A program made the position numbers and the translations under genes. The notes under the pieces are model-generated. The model ran no database searches, was not told the origin of the DNA, and was given only the letters and a program-made list of their open reading frames with translations. A stretch of DNA of 64,000 bases, from NCBI GenBank assembly GCA_030998225.1, contig JAPYXD010000723.1:20186001-20250000 (forward strand), in the 5' to 3' direction. The DNA is from Diplolepis rosae (lineage: Eukaryota > Arthropoda > Insecta > Hymenoptera > Diplolepididae). Of this stretch, positions 1 through 12,800 are shown in pieces. Numbering within the stretch: the stretch's first letter is position 1; the number at the start of each line of letters is the position of its first letter.

Positions 1-1002
1 CTCACAAGCACCGTGCGCACAATTTCCGACGGTAGTGTACATAAATTTTGTAAGACTTTATCCTCTTATTTCCAAACTTCCCATGAATGTTTACAATTCG
101 TGATTTCTAAATTTTTAATTCTGCTTCGAAAATACGAAAAAAATAAAGTCACCGGAAGAAAACAGTTGTGTTTATTATATTTTATTGACATTACTAAACT
201 TTATTTGAAATTACGAAAAAAATGGTTGGTGAAACAAAAATGTTTTTTTTTTTCAAATAAATTATTATGCTAAAAGCTTTAGTTGATTTATTCGAATAAT
301 TTTGTTGCTCTGTCAAAATACCCAGCTGCGCATGCACCGTGTATTTTTTACATAACACACTTCAAAAACAGATTATTGACTGTCAAGCGATTCCTTCTAC
401 TATTAAAGGATTTTCTATTCAAAATTGTTATGAGAGGAAATTCTTTAACAGTTAAAGGATTGTCGTTTCAGATGCTTTCTTTTTACTGTCAAAATATTTC
501 CTTTGTTCTGGAAATGAAATCCTTTGTGGTACAAAGGGAATATATTTTCAAGGATAAAAGAAAACAAATTGTATGATATAACCTATGAGAAATGTACACA
601 AGCCCAACTTTGACAAATGCCAATATCAAATCCATCATTATCAATACTATAATAACGATCCGTCTTAGATTTCAGCTTAAAGAAATGTCAAGATACAACT
701 TTAAAGAAACACATAATATTCAATGAAATTCAAGGAAGCTCTACAAAATCATTTAAAAAAAAAAATCAATAAATTAACAATACTTCGATTATCAGAAGCA
801 ATGAAAAATGAGGTTAAGCACTGTTAAACACAACACGATGTACGCTCACTCATGCGCAAGCGCACTTCCTCCGCTGACCTAGAAATGCAATCTGTTAATA
901 ATTAAAGGATTTATTGGATCTATAACTTACCATAATTAGTGCGGTTTTTTTTCAAAATTTGAACGTTTATTTGAGAAAAACATGTACAATAGTATTATTG
1001 AA
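1..1002. other. AT-rich stretch, no gene seen
   Basis: No open frame here resembles a protein family I know, and the short frames look like chance products of AT-rich DNA. Several short stretches around 360-570 share the word AAAGGATTT, which hints at an old degraded repeat. The right-hand end (about 915-1000) probably includes the terminal part of the mariner remnant that follows. Confidence 0.5.
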
Positions 1003-1160
1003 AGTATTGCCCGTCCGAAGCTATGACTTTTTCCCATCTTTCTAGCAATTTGTGGATTCCATCCCAAAAGAACTGCGCCGGCTGGGCGGCCAAGAATGAA
1101 TCAAGCCAATTTTTGATACCCTGTTCCAGTGATCCCAGATCTGAAACCGACGCAGTGTCT
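1003..1160 (-). pseudogene. mariner transposase C-terminal remnant
   Basis: Read on the minus strand, this stretch encodes the end of a mariner-family transposase. The blocks WLDSFLAAQPAQFFWDGIHK, LLERWEKVIASDGQYF and a following stop match the usual C-terminus (RW-x-x-CI/VI-x-S/A-x-G-x-YF). The HTH and the catalytic DDD core are absent, so it cannot transpose. It abuts the integrase remnant of the gypsy element on its right, so one inserted next to or into the other, or a deletion joined them. Confidence 0.7.
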
Positions 1161-1369
1161 CACACTCTCAGCCTGCCTGTCGGTGTGAATCGGGTAGGGA
1201 GCGAAGACGGGGTACGTTGCCATTTTTCTTTCCTCGTCACTCTTGCATGCGAGAACGACTCGTCCCATTTCCCCTTATTCTCCTCGCTTCTTCGATACAA
1301 TGCATGCGTTTTCAACTGTTCCAAGTTTTAGATTTCAGGCTGTCGTTTATCGAGTCGAAATTGAGAAAT

Positions 1370-3060
1370 GTGTTCCGGATCACCTCATTGCTTCTTCACA
1401 GCGACCTCGTTACGCAGCGAACTATATGGCAAAGGCTCTCTGCCGAAATTCAAAAACGCACACGTGACCTTAAGGGATCTGTGGACTTCAGTATTTTACG
1501 CGAACCGGAAATCGTGCAAGTGCAAATTACAGTCTCCATGATCATTTTTGAGAAAGGCCAGGATCATAGTCTTAAATACGCGATTGAGCCCATGGTCTTC
1601 CACATGTATTCAACAATCACGCGCTACTCTCCATCTTGCAATTGGGTCAATACGACGCCTATCCCGGTGTTACTCGCGTCCGTTTGTAAGTGGAAGGGGA
1701 TCGCTACAATATCCTTAAAATTCGGGAATGCCAAGATTGTCGTGCTTGTCAAAACTCCCTTCAGCCAGTCAAACGCTTGCTGTTGTTCCTTGCCCCAATG
1801 CCATTTTACATTAGACCAAATAATGGAGCCAACGGCTCGTCCACGGCAGTATATTCCGGAATAAATTGCCAGTACCACGAAGCTAAGCTCATAAAACGTC
1901 GTAATTGCTTAATATTCTTCGGGGCCGGGCACGTAAAAATTGGTTGTCTTATCTGAGTTGACTCTTAAGCCATGTCTATTTACAACATAACCCAGATACT
2001 TAACCTCGGCACAACAAAACTCGCATTTTTTCGGGCTTATCGTCAAATTCGCTTGTGATACAATGATATTGTCTAAGCAACAGAACACATGCGCTCTAAG
2101 TTCCGGGCCTATCACATGGTCAATTAGCCTCTGGAAGCTGGCAGGCGCATTCGTACGGCCGAAGGGCATCCTAACAAATTGGAATAATCCCCTGTCCGAC
2201 ACGTTAAACGCGGTGTATTCCTGATACGCTTCATCTAAAGGAATCTGGTTGAATGCGGAACTCAAATCTATCGTCGAGATATATGTCATTTCGAGGCTTT
2301 TAACTGTTTCAGGATCTCCGCCATTTGTCTTTTTCACCATGACGATCGGTGTTGCCCATTCACTGAAAGGCTCCTTTATAACACCTTCGGCCAACATCCA
2401 ATCTGCCTCTTGGTACATGGTCTCCTGAACCTTTGGAGACACTACTCGATAACGTTGCTTTATGGGGGGGGGGGGGGGTGAGCTTGAACGTCTAGATAGT
2501 GCTTTGCTAGATGAGTAGCCTTCAGAAGACCCTCAACTTTCGACGGATGCTTTTTATTTAGGAGCTCTCTTAGCTCCTCTTGTTCCTTCTCCAGAAAATC
2601 TGTTCTGGCACCACAAACCTCCTCTTCAACTAACCGCAGCTTTAAAGGGTTGTGTCTTTCAGAGTCGTCAGACATGAATACTTTCTTCGACATAGATCCG
2701 AAATACATATTGTATTCAACCTGAGGATCTAACCTGAAGGTCATTTCGGTATCGAAGTGCTCTTTAAACATAACCTCACAAAGCCCAGTTTCCCCTTCAA
2801 TGATAACTCGAGTTTTCCCTCGATAACCTACATAGATCCATTAGCTACAATCATCATTGATCTATGCGATCTGTCGAGTTCTTCCATGGTACTGTCCAAA
2901 ATCTTCTGTCCCACTCTATTTCTAACAAAAGTCCTTGTGAATTCCGGGTTGTACAAAGCATCTAGGATAACCGATCCAACGATGCTACTATTAAATTCGG
3001 TCTCCAGGCCCTCGCTCTTGTGGATTTTAGCCTTAACAAAATCTGATTAGTGCGACTGAG
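1370..3060 (-). pseudogene. Ty3/gypsy retrotransposon pol relic (element A)
   Basis: Minus-strand pol of an LTR retrotransposon. In sense order: a protease-like segment (about 3050-2760, one stop); a linker (2771-2480); reverse transcriptase (2442-1909) with TPIVMVKK, STIDLSSAFNQIPL and FVRMPFGRTNAPASFQRLID; the tether and start of RNase H (1878-1624, LQTDASNTGIGVVLTQ); then, without the rest of RNase H, a C-terminal integrase piece (about 1600-1370) containing FLNFGREPLPYSSLR. The RT catalytic box reads CLDN where YxDD is expected, so one essential aspartate is Asn. A C15 tract on the sense strand shifts the frame between linker and RT. Stops, the frameshift and the RNase H-integrase deletion show a dead copy. 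No LTR was identified for it. Confidence 0.8.
2464..2478. repeat. 15-bp poly-G tract
   Basis: Fifteen consecutive G (C on the pol sense strand) lie just before the conserved start of the reverse transcriptase of gypsy element A. They give a run of prolines in one frame and break the pol frame. A tract this long is probably length-polymorphic and prone to sequencing error. Confidence 0.9.
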
Positions 3061-3449
3061 GTGACTCCTCCGCAATAATTCCTACCGAGTGAATCAGCGT
3101 TAAAAAAGTTGTGTCTGGTCCAGTCTTCTCTACCACAGTCTTAAGAATGGAAAGTCTTTCAGCATCTTCCGATGTACCTGGGCTTTGACAATGATCTGGT
3201 TATGCTCTTCAGCTATGAATTCGTTACCCTGTCACCAAAGTTTCCTAACCTCTTCTGTATTAGTGGGCTTCACACTATGATTTGTTAAATCTATCCCATT
3301 TGTTTGTAAAGCAAGCTAAGAGTGACACCTAGCAAATGTCAGAAGGAAAAAATCATGACATCGAAAGAAGGCATTCAAAAGGATGGTCAAAGACATCTAT
3401 ATGTGAAATCGGCAATTACTTCTGGGACAACCGAATAGTATCCTAAAAT
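3061..3449. other. No gene; probably upstream part of gypsy element A
   Basis: The minus strand gives short broken pieces (for example EEVRKLW and HNQIIVKAQVHRKMLKD) of the same style as gypsy element A. They are probably decayed gag/protease-proximal sequence. I cannot assign a domain. From about 3330 the sequence changes character before the mariner fragment begins. Confidence 0.35.
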
Positions 3450-4150
3450 TTCCAGAATGCAGAATCGGTTGGCAAGGTGATGGCCATGATTTCTTGCAAA
3501 GCACGCGGAATCATCTGCACCGATTACTTGGGAAAAGGACAAAGGATAATTGAAGCATACTATACATTGTTATTGCACCGGTTGAGCAAAGAAATCAAGA
3601 AAAAATGTCCTCATTTAAAAAATAAAAATAGTATATTGCATTACAAGGGGCGAAACACAGCGATTGCAAACGAGTGTGAAGTTTGCTGCCCGAGCGAAGC
3701 GAGGGCTGCAGTCACACGAGTTGCATTCATTGTGTTTTGTTTCGAGTAATGTATACTATTTTTCATAGCAATTATTTTGAGAATTTGATTTTCGGTACCT
3801 ATAAAGCGAGACAAAAGTGCTGTTTGCAATCCTACCTTCAAATTTTTGCCCCTAGGGTTGAAAATCGCAGTTTCGTCCCGCTTCGCAGGTACCGAAAATC
3901 GGATTTTCAAAGGAAGCGCTATAAAAAATCCTTTTTCATCAGGACAATGCACATGTGCACACCTGCGCAGTTTCAAATGGCCAAACCTTGAAAAAATGGC
4001 TCAAAGGACAACGGTTCACGTTAAACGAGGAGGTCTTCGCCTAAACGGATGCCTATTAACCTGGTGAAAGTGGACCAAAGCGTCCGAAAACGCAACAATC
4101 GGTTGGGAAAGTTATGGCTAATGTTTCTTGGGATGCACCAGGGAATTCAT
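3450..4150 (+). pseudogene. mariner transposase relic, interrupted
   Basis: The plus strand at 3470-3640 encodes VGKVMAMISCKARGIICTDY followed by a segment ending RLSKEIKKKCPHLK, the region around the second catalytic Asp of a mariner transposase. An inverted-repeat-rich insert follows (about 3640-3970). The transposase C-terminal motif KWLKGQRFTLNEEVFA then appears at about 3975-4040 with a stop just after it. A second degraded VGKVMANVSWDAPG lies at about 4090-4140, so part of the gene is duplicated or a second copy is fused. Many stops; not functional. Confidence 0.65.
3640..3970. repeat. Inverted-repeat-rich insert in mariner relic
   Basis: This block splits the mariner relic. It contains imperfect inverted repeats: GTATATTGCATTACAAGG near 3640 against a reversed version at about 3748-3760, and GATTTTCGGTACC near 3787 against GGTACCGAAAATC near 3890. 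The word AGCGAAGCGAGGGC lies between the first pair. It is probably a short foldback element, but I could not define clean ends or a target duplication. Confidence 0.45.
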
Positions 4151-4444
4151 TAAGGCGGCCAGGACAGTGCTCTGCCTTGAAGTTAAATTCTTAAAGCAAA
4201 AGTGAACACCGCATTAATTTTGAACGGGAATCTTTGACTCGGTGTATCTAGGTCAGTGCCTAGTTATTGGTTTTAAAAATGAATGGTCAATTCTCTAGTA
4301 ACGGCCGGGACTTATTAATGGCTCAGATCACCGCTAAACATTCCTGTTCATTGCTACGATATTGGCTTTCTACTGACAAGAATCTTGAGTTTCGGTAATT
4401 CTTCATAGATGTTCTCGTAGAGGTAAGTTTACCCCCGGTCTCAC

Positions 4445-5265
4445 GAGGTGTCCCAAAAAAGATTACTGGTCCTTGCCACATTGACATTTGTCAAGCGCGC
4501 AGGTGACCCCGTGTATCTTGAGTCTTTCCATAATGAGCCGTACGTGAATATGATGCTTTTTCCAGGTGTCGGAAAAAATAATTACATCGTCGATGTATAC
4601 CTTGAAAATAATGTTAATGGAACCTTCCAAAACCTTTGGCGTCATGAGACTTTAAAAGTGCAAGGGGCATTCTGGAGGCCAAAAGGCATTACCCTGAATT
4701 GATAGTTTCCACCCTCCTGCTGTAGAGAACGCTGTGTATGGCGTTCCTTTATCCTTTAAAGGTACCTGCCAATATCCATTTTTCAAATCCAGAGAAGTGA
4801 AGATTCTTGCTGTATCCAGCTCCTTTAGTTTTTCGTGTATTATAGGTATAGGCTGCGCGGTATCCCCGGTGATTTAGTTCAATTTCTTAAAATCGATAGA
4901 AAACCTTTTTTTTTCATCTGTTTTCTTAGAAATCACAACCAGAGAGCTGTAAGATGAAAAACAAGGCTCCATGATTTGATCGTGGAGCATCTCTTGAACT
5001 TGTTCTCTTATCGTTTTCTTTTTTTTTCGAAGTACCTATAAAGTGGCAACCGAAATGGTACATTTCTAGTTAGTTTCATGCAATGTTGAATGCTTTTCGT
5101 CTATGTTAAGGGGATTTTTGATTGCAAAATTGAGGTGAAGTCCTGAATCAATGTTTCGAATGGTGTTTGAAATTCGACTGGGAATCCGTGGTGTGATATA
5201 AAATTTGACATCTTGTTGATGACCCTGGATGTAAACTGACATTTTCAAGCCTCCCCGCACCAATA
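4445..5265 (-). pseudogene. Ty3/gypsy reverse transcriptase relic (element B)
   Basis: Second gypsy-type pol on the minus strand. In sense order: LVVISKKTDEKKRFSIDFKK, a stop after KLN, FTSLDLKNGYWQVPL, YTAFSTAGG, and then after a frame break KVYIDDVIIFSDTWKKHHIH with an intact YIDD box. Vowels of decay are an in-frame stop after KLN and a frameshift around 4640-4700. The upstream minus frame at 5263-5066 lies where protease or the gag-pol link would be. It belongs with the gag frames to its right, which run in the same direction. RNase H and integrase are missing on the left. Confidence 0.75.
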
Positions 5266-5499
5266 TTTTGCGGAGTATGCGTGATGGGCCGTTTGTAATT
5301 CCTAATTCTGATTTTGGTATTGGGTGGCTGGCTCTGAGTTTTCAGCCTCCACCCTCCAGTTATTTTGGTTCGGCGCTATTCCAGCGTTTCGTTCCCTTAA
5401 AAGTGCGCAATCTGCATACAAATGATAGTTTGGACAGTGCCAAAATTGTTGCGATTTTCTTTGATTGGCGTTAGATTGTGCTGATTCATTGGGTGTACG

Positions 5500-6625
5500 T
5501 TTCTCTTCTTTTTTGGACGCGCTTCAGAGCATGTCAGTTTTATCATTTCCGGCTTCTAGCGCTCGAGTAAGAAGGGTATCGAAATCTTTTGGCTGCGATG
5601 TTCTAATAGCTAGGCGAATCGCTGGTTTCAATAGTTCTAAAAATATTGGAACTATTACGTCTCCGGTAGCTTCTTGATGAAAGCGTTGGCATAACTGGAT
5701 TTTTTTCTGTAAAAAAACTTCAGTGTTTTCTCTTTCGCCATGCTTCACTGCATACAATTGAGAGTGTAGCTTGTTTCCAGTTGCTACGCCGTCAAAACGT
5801 TGTAGTAGGAGAGCCTGAAATTTGTGCCAGTCGTATTGTAGGCCCTTATACGAGTCCTGCTATTATTCTTCTTCCCCTTTCAGCGCCTTAGCGGAAATTC
5901 AAAGCCAATTCTCTTGATTTCGATTAGTGACCCGAAAATAAATGGTCATTTCACTCAGGAAGCGTCTTGAGTCTTCGTGATCCTTACCACTATACTCGAG
6001 AATTGGTGGTAGTGGAGTAGATATGTTTTGCAGGAAGTCATTCCACAAAGGGAAAGGTGGTGCGTCGTTTTCCCTTGCCCAAGTTTCTGGTCCTTTAATT
6101 TTTTTCCTGGTGTCAGATTGGCTTTGATTATTGTTTTTCCTAACTATGAAAGGTGATTGGTTTTGATGAGGTTCCGAGTCCGGCAACGTAACGCTATGTG
6201 TTCTGTGGATAGAATTATGCCCTGTAGGGAGATATATGCTGTCTGGAAAAAATGTTTTTCTAGTGGTCATTCTAGCTTAGTCTAGATCGTGCTGAATGTC
6301 TCTTCTACCTCTGTGTGAAGCCGATAAAAGTGGTTTGTTGATACCCGGTCGTTAGCACAAGTTGCTTCGCTAGGTAGATTTGGGGTTTGGTCATTTTTGG
6401 CAACCTGTTTGTAAAGACAACGTTAGTTGTAGCTGCATTTATCGAGCTGGTTGTTGTATGTTGTACCCCCGATGGCACACTTGCTTCTTTAGTTGTTGGT
6501 GATGGCGGAGTGACCCGTTGCTCGTTTGAAGTTGAAGCATTTAATCCTGCTTCGTTATTTGGTTCAATACTAGTTCCTTCTTCTGGGACGTCTAGGCTTC
6601 ATAGTTTCATTGTTGGTGTCCTTTG
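5500..6625 (-). pseudogene. gag-like region of gypsy element B
   Basis: Minus-strand frames at 6270-5899 and 5757-5524 match the plan of insect gypsy gag. There is a Pro/Ser/Thr-rich N-terminal part, then FSGKDHED-like text (here YSGKDHEDSRRFLSEM), then the capsid-like segment LYAVKHGERENTEVFLQKKI and a helix-rich end. A Ser/Thr-rich open stretch continues toward 6625. A stop near 5860 joins the two frames imperfectly. I see no zinc knuckle. With the RT relic at 4445-5265 it forms one truncated element. Confidence 0.6.
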
Positions 6626-6639
6626 AAAATTCCTAATTT

Positions 6640-7132
6640 ATATTCCAAACTTCGAGAAAAAAATTAACTTTTTTCTTTCTCTTCTTTGTATATAATAATA
6701 CAGCTCCAGTTGCCTTATAGAAAAGGATCTGACTTACTTTGTCGGTAACCCTCGGAGACGGAGGATTTCCCTATCATAGTGCTGGGCCCGGATTGATGAT
6801 ATCGAGGCGGCGAGGGTCAGGCCGAACATAGGTAGGTGGTAGCCATTATGCTGGGTCTTTGCTGCAGCCTACGGCGCACGCCCTTCTCAGGGCGTTGCTA
6901 TGTTTTCTCGCCTCTGCTGATCTCGGCATCCAGTGTTTTCCTGTGTTTTTCTTTTCATTCACCTCATAGTTATCGTGAAGGAAAAGAAACAAGGAGACTG
7001 GTGGTTAGCTTTTGCTGTGAACTCTTTATTGGGTGCTCTACTATGGCAAAGGAACGTCAAAGCCAAGTGCCAATAATTCTTTGTAGGTCTTGCCACCTAG
7101 GTGGCTGCCAAAAAAATCGTATCTTTCTCACA
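6640..7132 (-). other. Possible 5' LTR and leader of gypsy element B
   Basis: This is where the 5' LTR and leader of element B should be. On the minus strand a TGTGAG start near 7132 is followed by an AATAAA poly(A) signal (in CACCCAATAAAG, near 7030) and a GC-rich leader before gag. No second LTR was found at the other end, and I could not identify a primer-binding site. The boundaries are guesses. Confidence 0.3.
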
Positions 7133-8810
7133 GTCAGCCGCTTTCTTATATAAATATAATATCGGTTTATTTTAATATGCGTACAACACAGTTTTCCCAG
7201 TATAGCCAATTTTTTCTATATTTTCTACTTTTTTTTTCTATTAGAATATTTAGTTTCTCAAGGTTCTATAATTATGAATTTTTTAATTCTTTTTACTTGC
7301 TAAAATGTAAATACTTTCTTTATGATGTAGCAATTTTAAATTTCCTCAGAAATTTTTTAGGGTAAAAAATTAAAAAATAATCATTAATTTTTAAACTTGG
7401 GAAAGTAAAAAACTGAAAAACTCATCAATTCAAAAGATTTTATAATATTATAAGAGGATTTCAAATATTCAAAGAAAATTTTAGAAATGTTCCGATTAAT
7501 TTCCAAAATTTGCAACGAAAATTGGATTAAGTCTAAAAGATTTTTGAAGAGTCTGTAGGATTTAGAAAGATATCAGCTCACAGATAAATCAATGTTATTC
7601 ATATTTCAAAAGAAATTAAAGAAGAAATAATTGTAACTCAAGAAATTTGAGGATTCAGGAATTTCAGATAATTGGAAAACGAATAACAGTTTTAAAAAAA
7701 AGGTATGAAATGGGATTGAAAAGTAACTCCGTCACGTGGTAAATACGGATTTTTCCCCTGCGTGTTAGAAAAGCATTAAGTTGTATTTTCAAGTAATGGT
7801 GTTAAAAAAGCAATGTCAAGGAAACACTATAATTGTTAAGGGGATGGACTAAGTGAGTCACGTAATCATGAGCATAATATTAGTTTCACTCAAAATTTAT
7901 ATACAATAATAAATTTTTTTGGATGAAATTCTAGGACACGACAAACGAAATATTAACAAAGAATTGTAGATTTTTATTGGTTTCAAGCAAGTAAGAGAAT
8001 AAATTCCTATTTTAGCGACATTGATCGGAAACCAATTAAAGTCTGCAACTATCTGTTAGTACGTCTATTGCCATGTCCTACGGATTCATCCAAAAACATT
8101 CGTTATTGTCGATAAATTTTAGAAGAAATTGGAATTCTTTTTTAATCACGTGACCCACGTATTATAGAAGATTCGAGCACGTCTCATTATGTCTATTGCA
8201 GCAATTAAAAAATCTTTAAGAATGATTTCTTCCTCATACTTTTTGCATTCTATTTTCTCACGCCTGAAAAGTTCCGATAAATTCAAAATTTAAATCTATA
8301 CTTTCTTAAGCTGGAAATTAGCAACAGGATCATCAAATAAATTCTGTTTTAATTCTTCTTAATGAGTCTTCAAGATTCCTAGAATATGTAGAAACCCGTT
8401 AAAAATATATTTTGAAATTAGTTACGTTAATTAATAATTATAGTATTTTATATTATTATATTATTCTATAACAAATTTGAAAAATTAAGTAACTTCAACA
8501 CATAATAACGAGAGTTAGAGCGTTGGAACGCTCTGGTTTCGTGTTGATGTTTTTATAAACCGAAGCTTAAAGTGTGACAATATTGGAGGATACTCTTATA
8601 GAAATATTTATATTATACAGAGCAATATTATTGTGTTTAATTTCGTAGTATGTAATGTGGAATCAAATATTAATGGAAAATGAAAAATGATATAGTTAAA
8701 TTAAGTTAAATGATCTTAAATCATATTGTACGAAGGATTAAGAGATTCTACACCTGTCATTTTATTCAAACTATAATGACCCTCTATCTTCATAAGTATC
8801 ATTTCAGCGT
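7133..8810. other. AT-rich intergenic DNA, nothing recognised
   Basis: Very AT-rich, with no frame, RNA gene or clear inverted repeat that I can support. Any 5' non-coding exon of the Pde6-like gene could lie here or further left, but nothing in the sequence identifies one. Confidence 0.5.
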
Positions 8811-9703
8811 TTAACCCTTTCGTGCCTGACTTTTTTTCAGGGAGATTACAAACAAGTTCAGTGATGGATACGGAGGATGAAGGGTTTCAGATGTAGGAAA
8901 AAAATATTTCATAACTTTTCCTGTGTTTCAACAATCTTTTTGCATGAAAAACCATCCCCCAGGAAAAAAATTTTTTTTTTGGCATGCGCGTCCGAAACTC
9001 GTGTGGAAAATCACAAAATAATGGGAAAGTACATATTAAAAGGAATAAAGTCACATGAAATAATCGGAACCATCACATCATAAAAAACCACCCTCTGGAC
9101 GTGCCATGATCAATTAATTTTAATCTGATTCTGAATTTCTTTATTGTTTCACATCAAAATGATTTGAATTAATGAGAAAAAAAGAATAGCACAAGTTTGA
9201 TTCCTGAATTGAAATAAGCGATCCGAAATACTTCCAGATTCCGAGTTTCATGCAAAGCAAGTTATATTTTGCGACTTCCATCCACTATATTGACTCGGTC
9301 ACATTGAATTTTTGAAGTTTGACTTCTAATTCGAAATCAGCGACTCGAAAAACCCCAAGATGCCGAGATTCATGCAAGTCAGATTAAATTTTGCAATTTC
9401 GATACTCCATATTAAATCCGCGATTTCGGATTTTGGAAAATTTCAGAATACGACTTCATATTCGCATTACTGTCATAATTTCTAAGTGATTTCAGGAGAA
9501 ACGAATATTACAAAAAAAGAATCCTCAAAAATGCACACTTTAAAAATTTTGTCATTTTTGAAGATTTTTGAGAAGGTGTGTACAAGGATCTTTGAAATAA
9601 GACCTTAACGAAGATCCTGCGTTGATTTTTGTGGAAGTAATGAATTTTCGAAAGTACGAGTATAGTGGTACATATATATACCGCCAGGCACGAAAGGGTA
9701 AAA
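8811..9703. mobile_element. TTAA-type inverted-repeat element (piggyBac-like MITE)
   Basis: Left end TTAACCCTTTCGTGCCTG and right end CAGGCACGAAAGGGTAAA are inverted copies about 890 bp apart. A TTAA followed by CCCTTT is the usual start of piggyBac-superfamily elements. On the right the TTAA has decayed to TAAA. There is no transposase between the ends, so this would be a non-autonomous derivative. The family assignment rests only on target and end sequence. Confidence 0.6.
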
Positions 9704-9828
9704 ATAATTGTTACTTTCCATCCAAAAACTTAATTGTTTGAACTGGTCGTTTTTCTTGTTCATTACCAAAAAATTTGTTATTTTTTTATCAGATTAATCA
9801 CAACAACAATTTTGAAGACCTTGAAAGA

Positions 9829-12800
9829 ATGAAGATCTCGGCAGCGCTAGCGTCTTCCAAGATTCTGGAGCGGAGGGATTGCGTCCTGGTACAATCCTCC
9901 CCCACTTTCTCCCCACCACAAATGAGCATGAGTACCTTTAATCCGGATAATAGCCCCAATAAAGCTGAAGAGAACACAAGCGAAGAATCAAAAGTACTTT
10001 TAAGCACGAACATAAAGACTGAGGGGAAAGAGAGTGAGGTCTCTAAACTTTGTAGGAACAAGAGAATGTCCTGCCAAGAGACTATTCACGAGAACGAAGA
10101 GGATGATGGCCTTACTATAGAAAAAGTTGGAAAGTAAGTCAACCTGATCGATCACCCACTTTCACGACCCTTTCAAATTCTTCATGCAAACAGTCGAAAG
10201 ACAATTTTCTACTATCTTAACCCTTCTGAAAAACAAAGTAGAAGATAAATATTAATTATACTACGCGTCTCGTTGTCGATGATTTGAAAATATGTAGTAC
10301 TTGTTAAGTACGCGAATATCACTACAACGTTTAGATTTTTTTTATTTTTAAAGTGAAGGATTCTTCTCGTGTTTGTGTCCACCTTCATGTGCTGTCACTT
10401 TCATTTGCTCATATTACAAATTAAAATAACTGAATTGATAAAAACTTCTGAGCCTGGAAGAAATCAACCACTTTTATGTATTCCTTTTTTCAAAAAACGA
10501 CCAAAAATTTGTGTGACTTCTTTTATTTTACGTTACTTAGAAATCACCAATGATCTTAGGAAAGATGTTAATCATTTATTTATATCTACTATACGTTCAC
10601 ATATTTTAGTGTCTGCTCAAACAATTGGTCATTGGATCAAGTCATTATTAGAAAAGGCTGAGATAGATATTAAAATATTTAGTGCATATAGCGTGAAACA
10701 TGCTTCGGTTTCTTCGGCACATCGAAAAAGTGTCGATATATGTACTATTAGGAGGACATCAGGTTGGTCTGATGGGTCAGAAACATTTGCGAGATTTTAT
10801 AACAGAGCTATTCAAGAGCCAAGCGTAAAATTTGCGCGAGCTGTACTAAGTAAAAAATAATTTGTGTTAAATTTGAATATTTATATCACTTAATGAGTTT
10901 TCAATAAAATAAGAGTTATCACAGACTCTGAACATCTATATATTTCTAAATCATCGATAACGAGACGCGTAGTATAATTGAGCGATCAGGTGAGGCCGCC
11001 GAAGGCGGGCGAAATTCGATCGCAAGTATATAAAGCGTCTCGTTCGGAGATGATTACCACCCTCCCAAAATTTGTATAAAAATCCCATACCCCGTAATCA
11101 TCTTCGCAATGACTGTGATAATTATACATGAATTTCTGAAAACTATAAGCAAATGAAAGTGACAGCACATGAAGGTGGACACAAACACGGGAAGAAGGAT
11201 CTCTCAATTATTCTTAAGGTAGTTGTCGCGCAAAAATCAGGTCTCTGGAAACAAAGTTTTTATATAATTTTCAGATTTGAGATGATATTATCAGACGTGT
11301 ATTATGAAAGGAAAAAAGTTTTTTTTTATGAAAAAAATTTGAAACTTATGAAGAATATTACTTTTAAGGGGGTATTCTATTGTGACGAGCGAAAAAGTTA
11401 AGCTTTTTTGACGAATTTTCTCTCAGAAAGTACTGCATTTGACGGCACAAACTTTTTTTTAGCTGAAAGTGTACTCTAGAAGAAAATAAAAAAAATCTGC
11501 CTGCTCCACGGGTACATTCTCATCAATCACAAATTTAAACGCGCCTAGGACGTGCGATTCGATCGTCGCGCTCGGTCTTATATTCTTTGCATACATTCAA
11601 GTTTTGTTCTTATAATTTGATACTGAAACTCAAGTAAATTTTATTCGATTGTAAATTTGAATTGAATTATCTCAAAGTTACTCAATTTGTTTATGGCTTC
11701 AGACGAAAAATGAAATTTAATTTATATTTAATCAGCCTTAAGGAACACATTTTCATCATGAAACTCGCCCTTCGCGCTCGGTGTTCTATGTCCTTTATAT
11801 AAAAATTTTTTCGTATTCCGCATAGAATTTTGCTTAGAAAGAGGTTTTTCTTATTTTTAATAATATTTTTCATTAATAAACAAAAGATATGACTCTTATG
11901 AAAAAATGTTCGAGACCAAAGTTGTAGATCTTTTGAAACAAACACTTTTGTATCCTAACATATTTTCCGTATCTCGTATATAAAAACGTTTTTGATGAAT
12001 AAATGAAAAGATATCTTTTATGAAAAAATAGTCACAAGCTAATTTGTAAAATTGTAATAGTAAATTTGTATATCTTCTTGAGATGAACAATTTTGTCTGG
12101 AAATTTTTTTTCGTATCTCGCATGGTTTTTTTGGAAACCAGAGGTTTTTATTTTTAATATGATTTTCCACTAATAAACAAAAAATATAACTCCTGTAAAA
12201 AAATGGTCACCAAGAAATTTGTAATCTCTTTTAAATAGAATATGAATTTTTGATTTTTACAGGCGATAGCCATGTTCATGCTGAATATGCTCCTAAAATT
12301 TCAACCTGATTGGTCAAGTCGTTTTTGAGAAACCACCTGCACCAGCAAAGTTAATTTTTTTATTCATGGGTCTATTCATGTAGAAATAAATAAATAAGTA
12401 TGTATTTTTGTACTGTAAAATTTTCTTTTTCTATTCTCTTAGAGTACACCTTTCAGCGAAAAAGGTTTGTGCCGTTACATGTAAAATAGTACTTTCAGAA
12501 GAAAAATTCGTCAAAAATGCTTAACTTTTTCGGTCGTCACAGTAAGAAACCACTGAATAATGTTTTTGGAATAGAGTTTTTCCTTAATATTGCTTCTTAC
12601 CAATTTTTTAGAAATGATTGAATTTTCATAATTCATCACTTATTTTTTCGGGGAAAATATTCTCTACAACTCCACTGTTTCTAATCTTAAAAGTAAAGTT
12701 TTCAGTGGCTGAAATAATTACAACAATTTTTTCAAAAGAATTATTTTTCTGAAAACATAAGTATATTTGAAGATTTTTTACTTATTTTCGATATTGAAAA

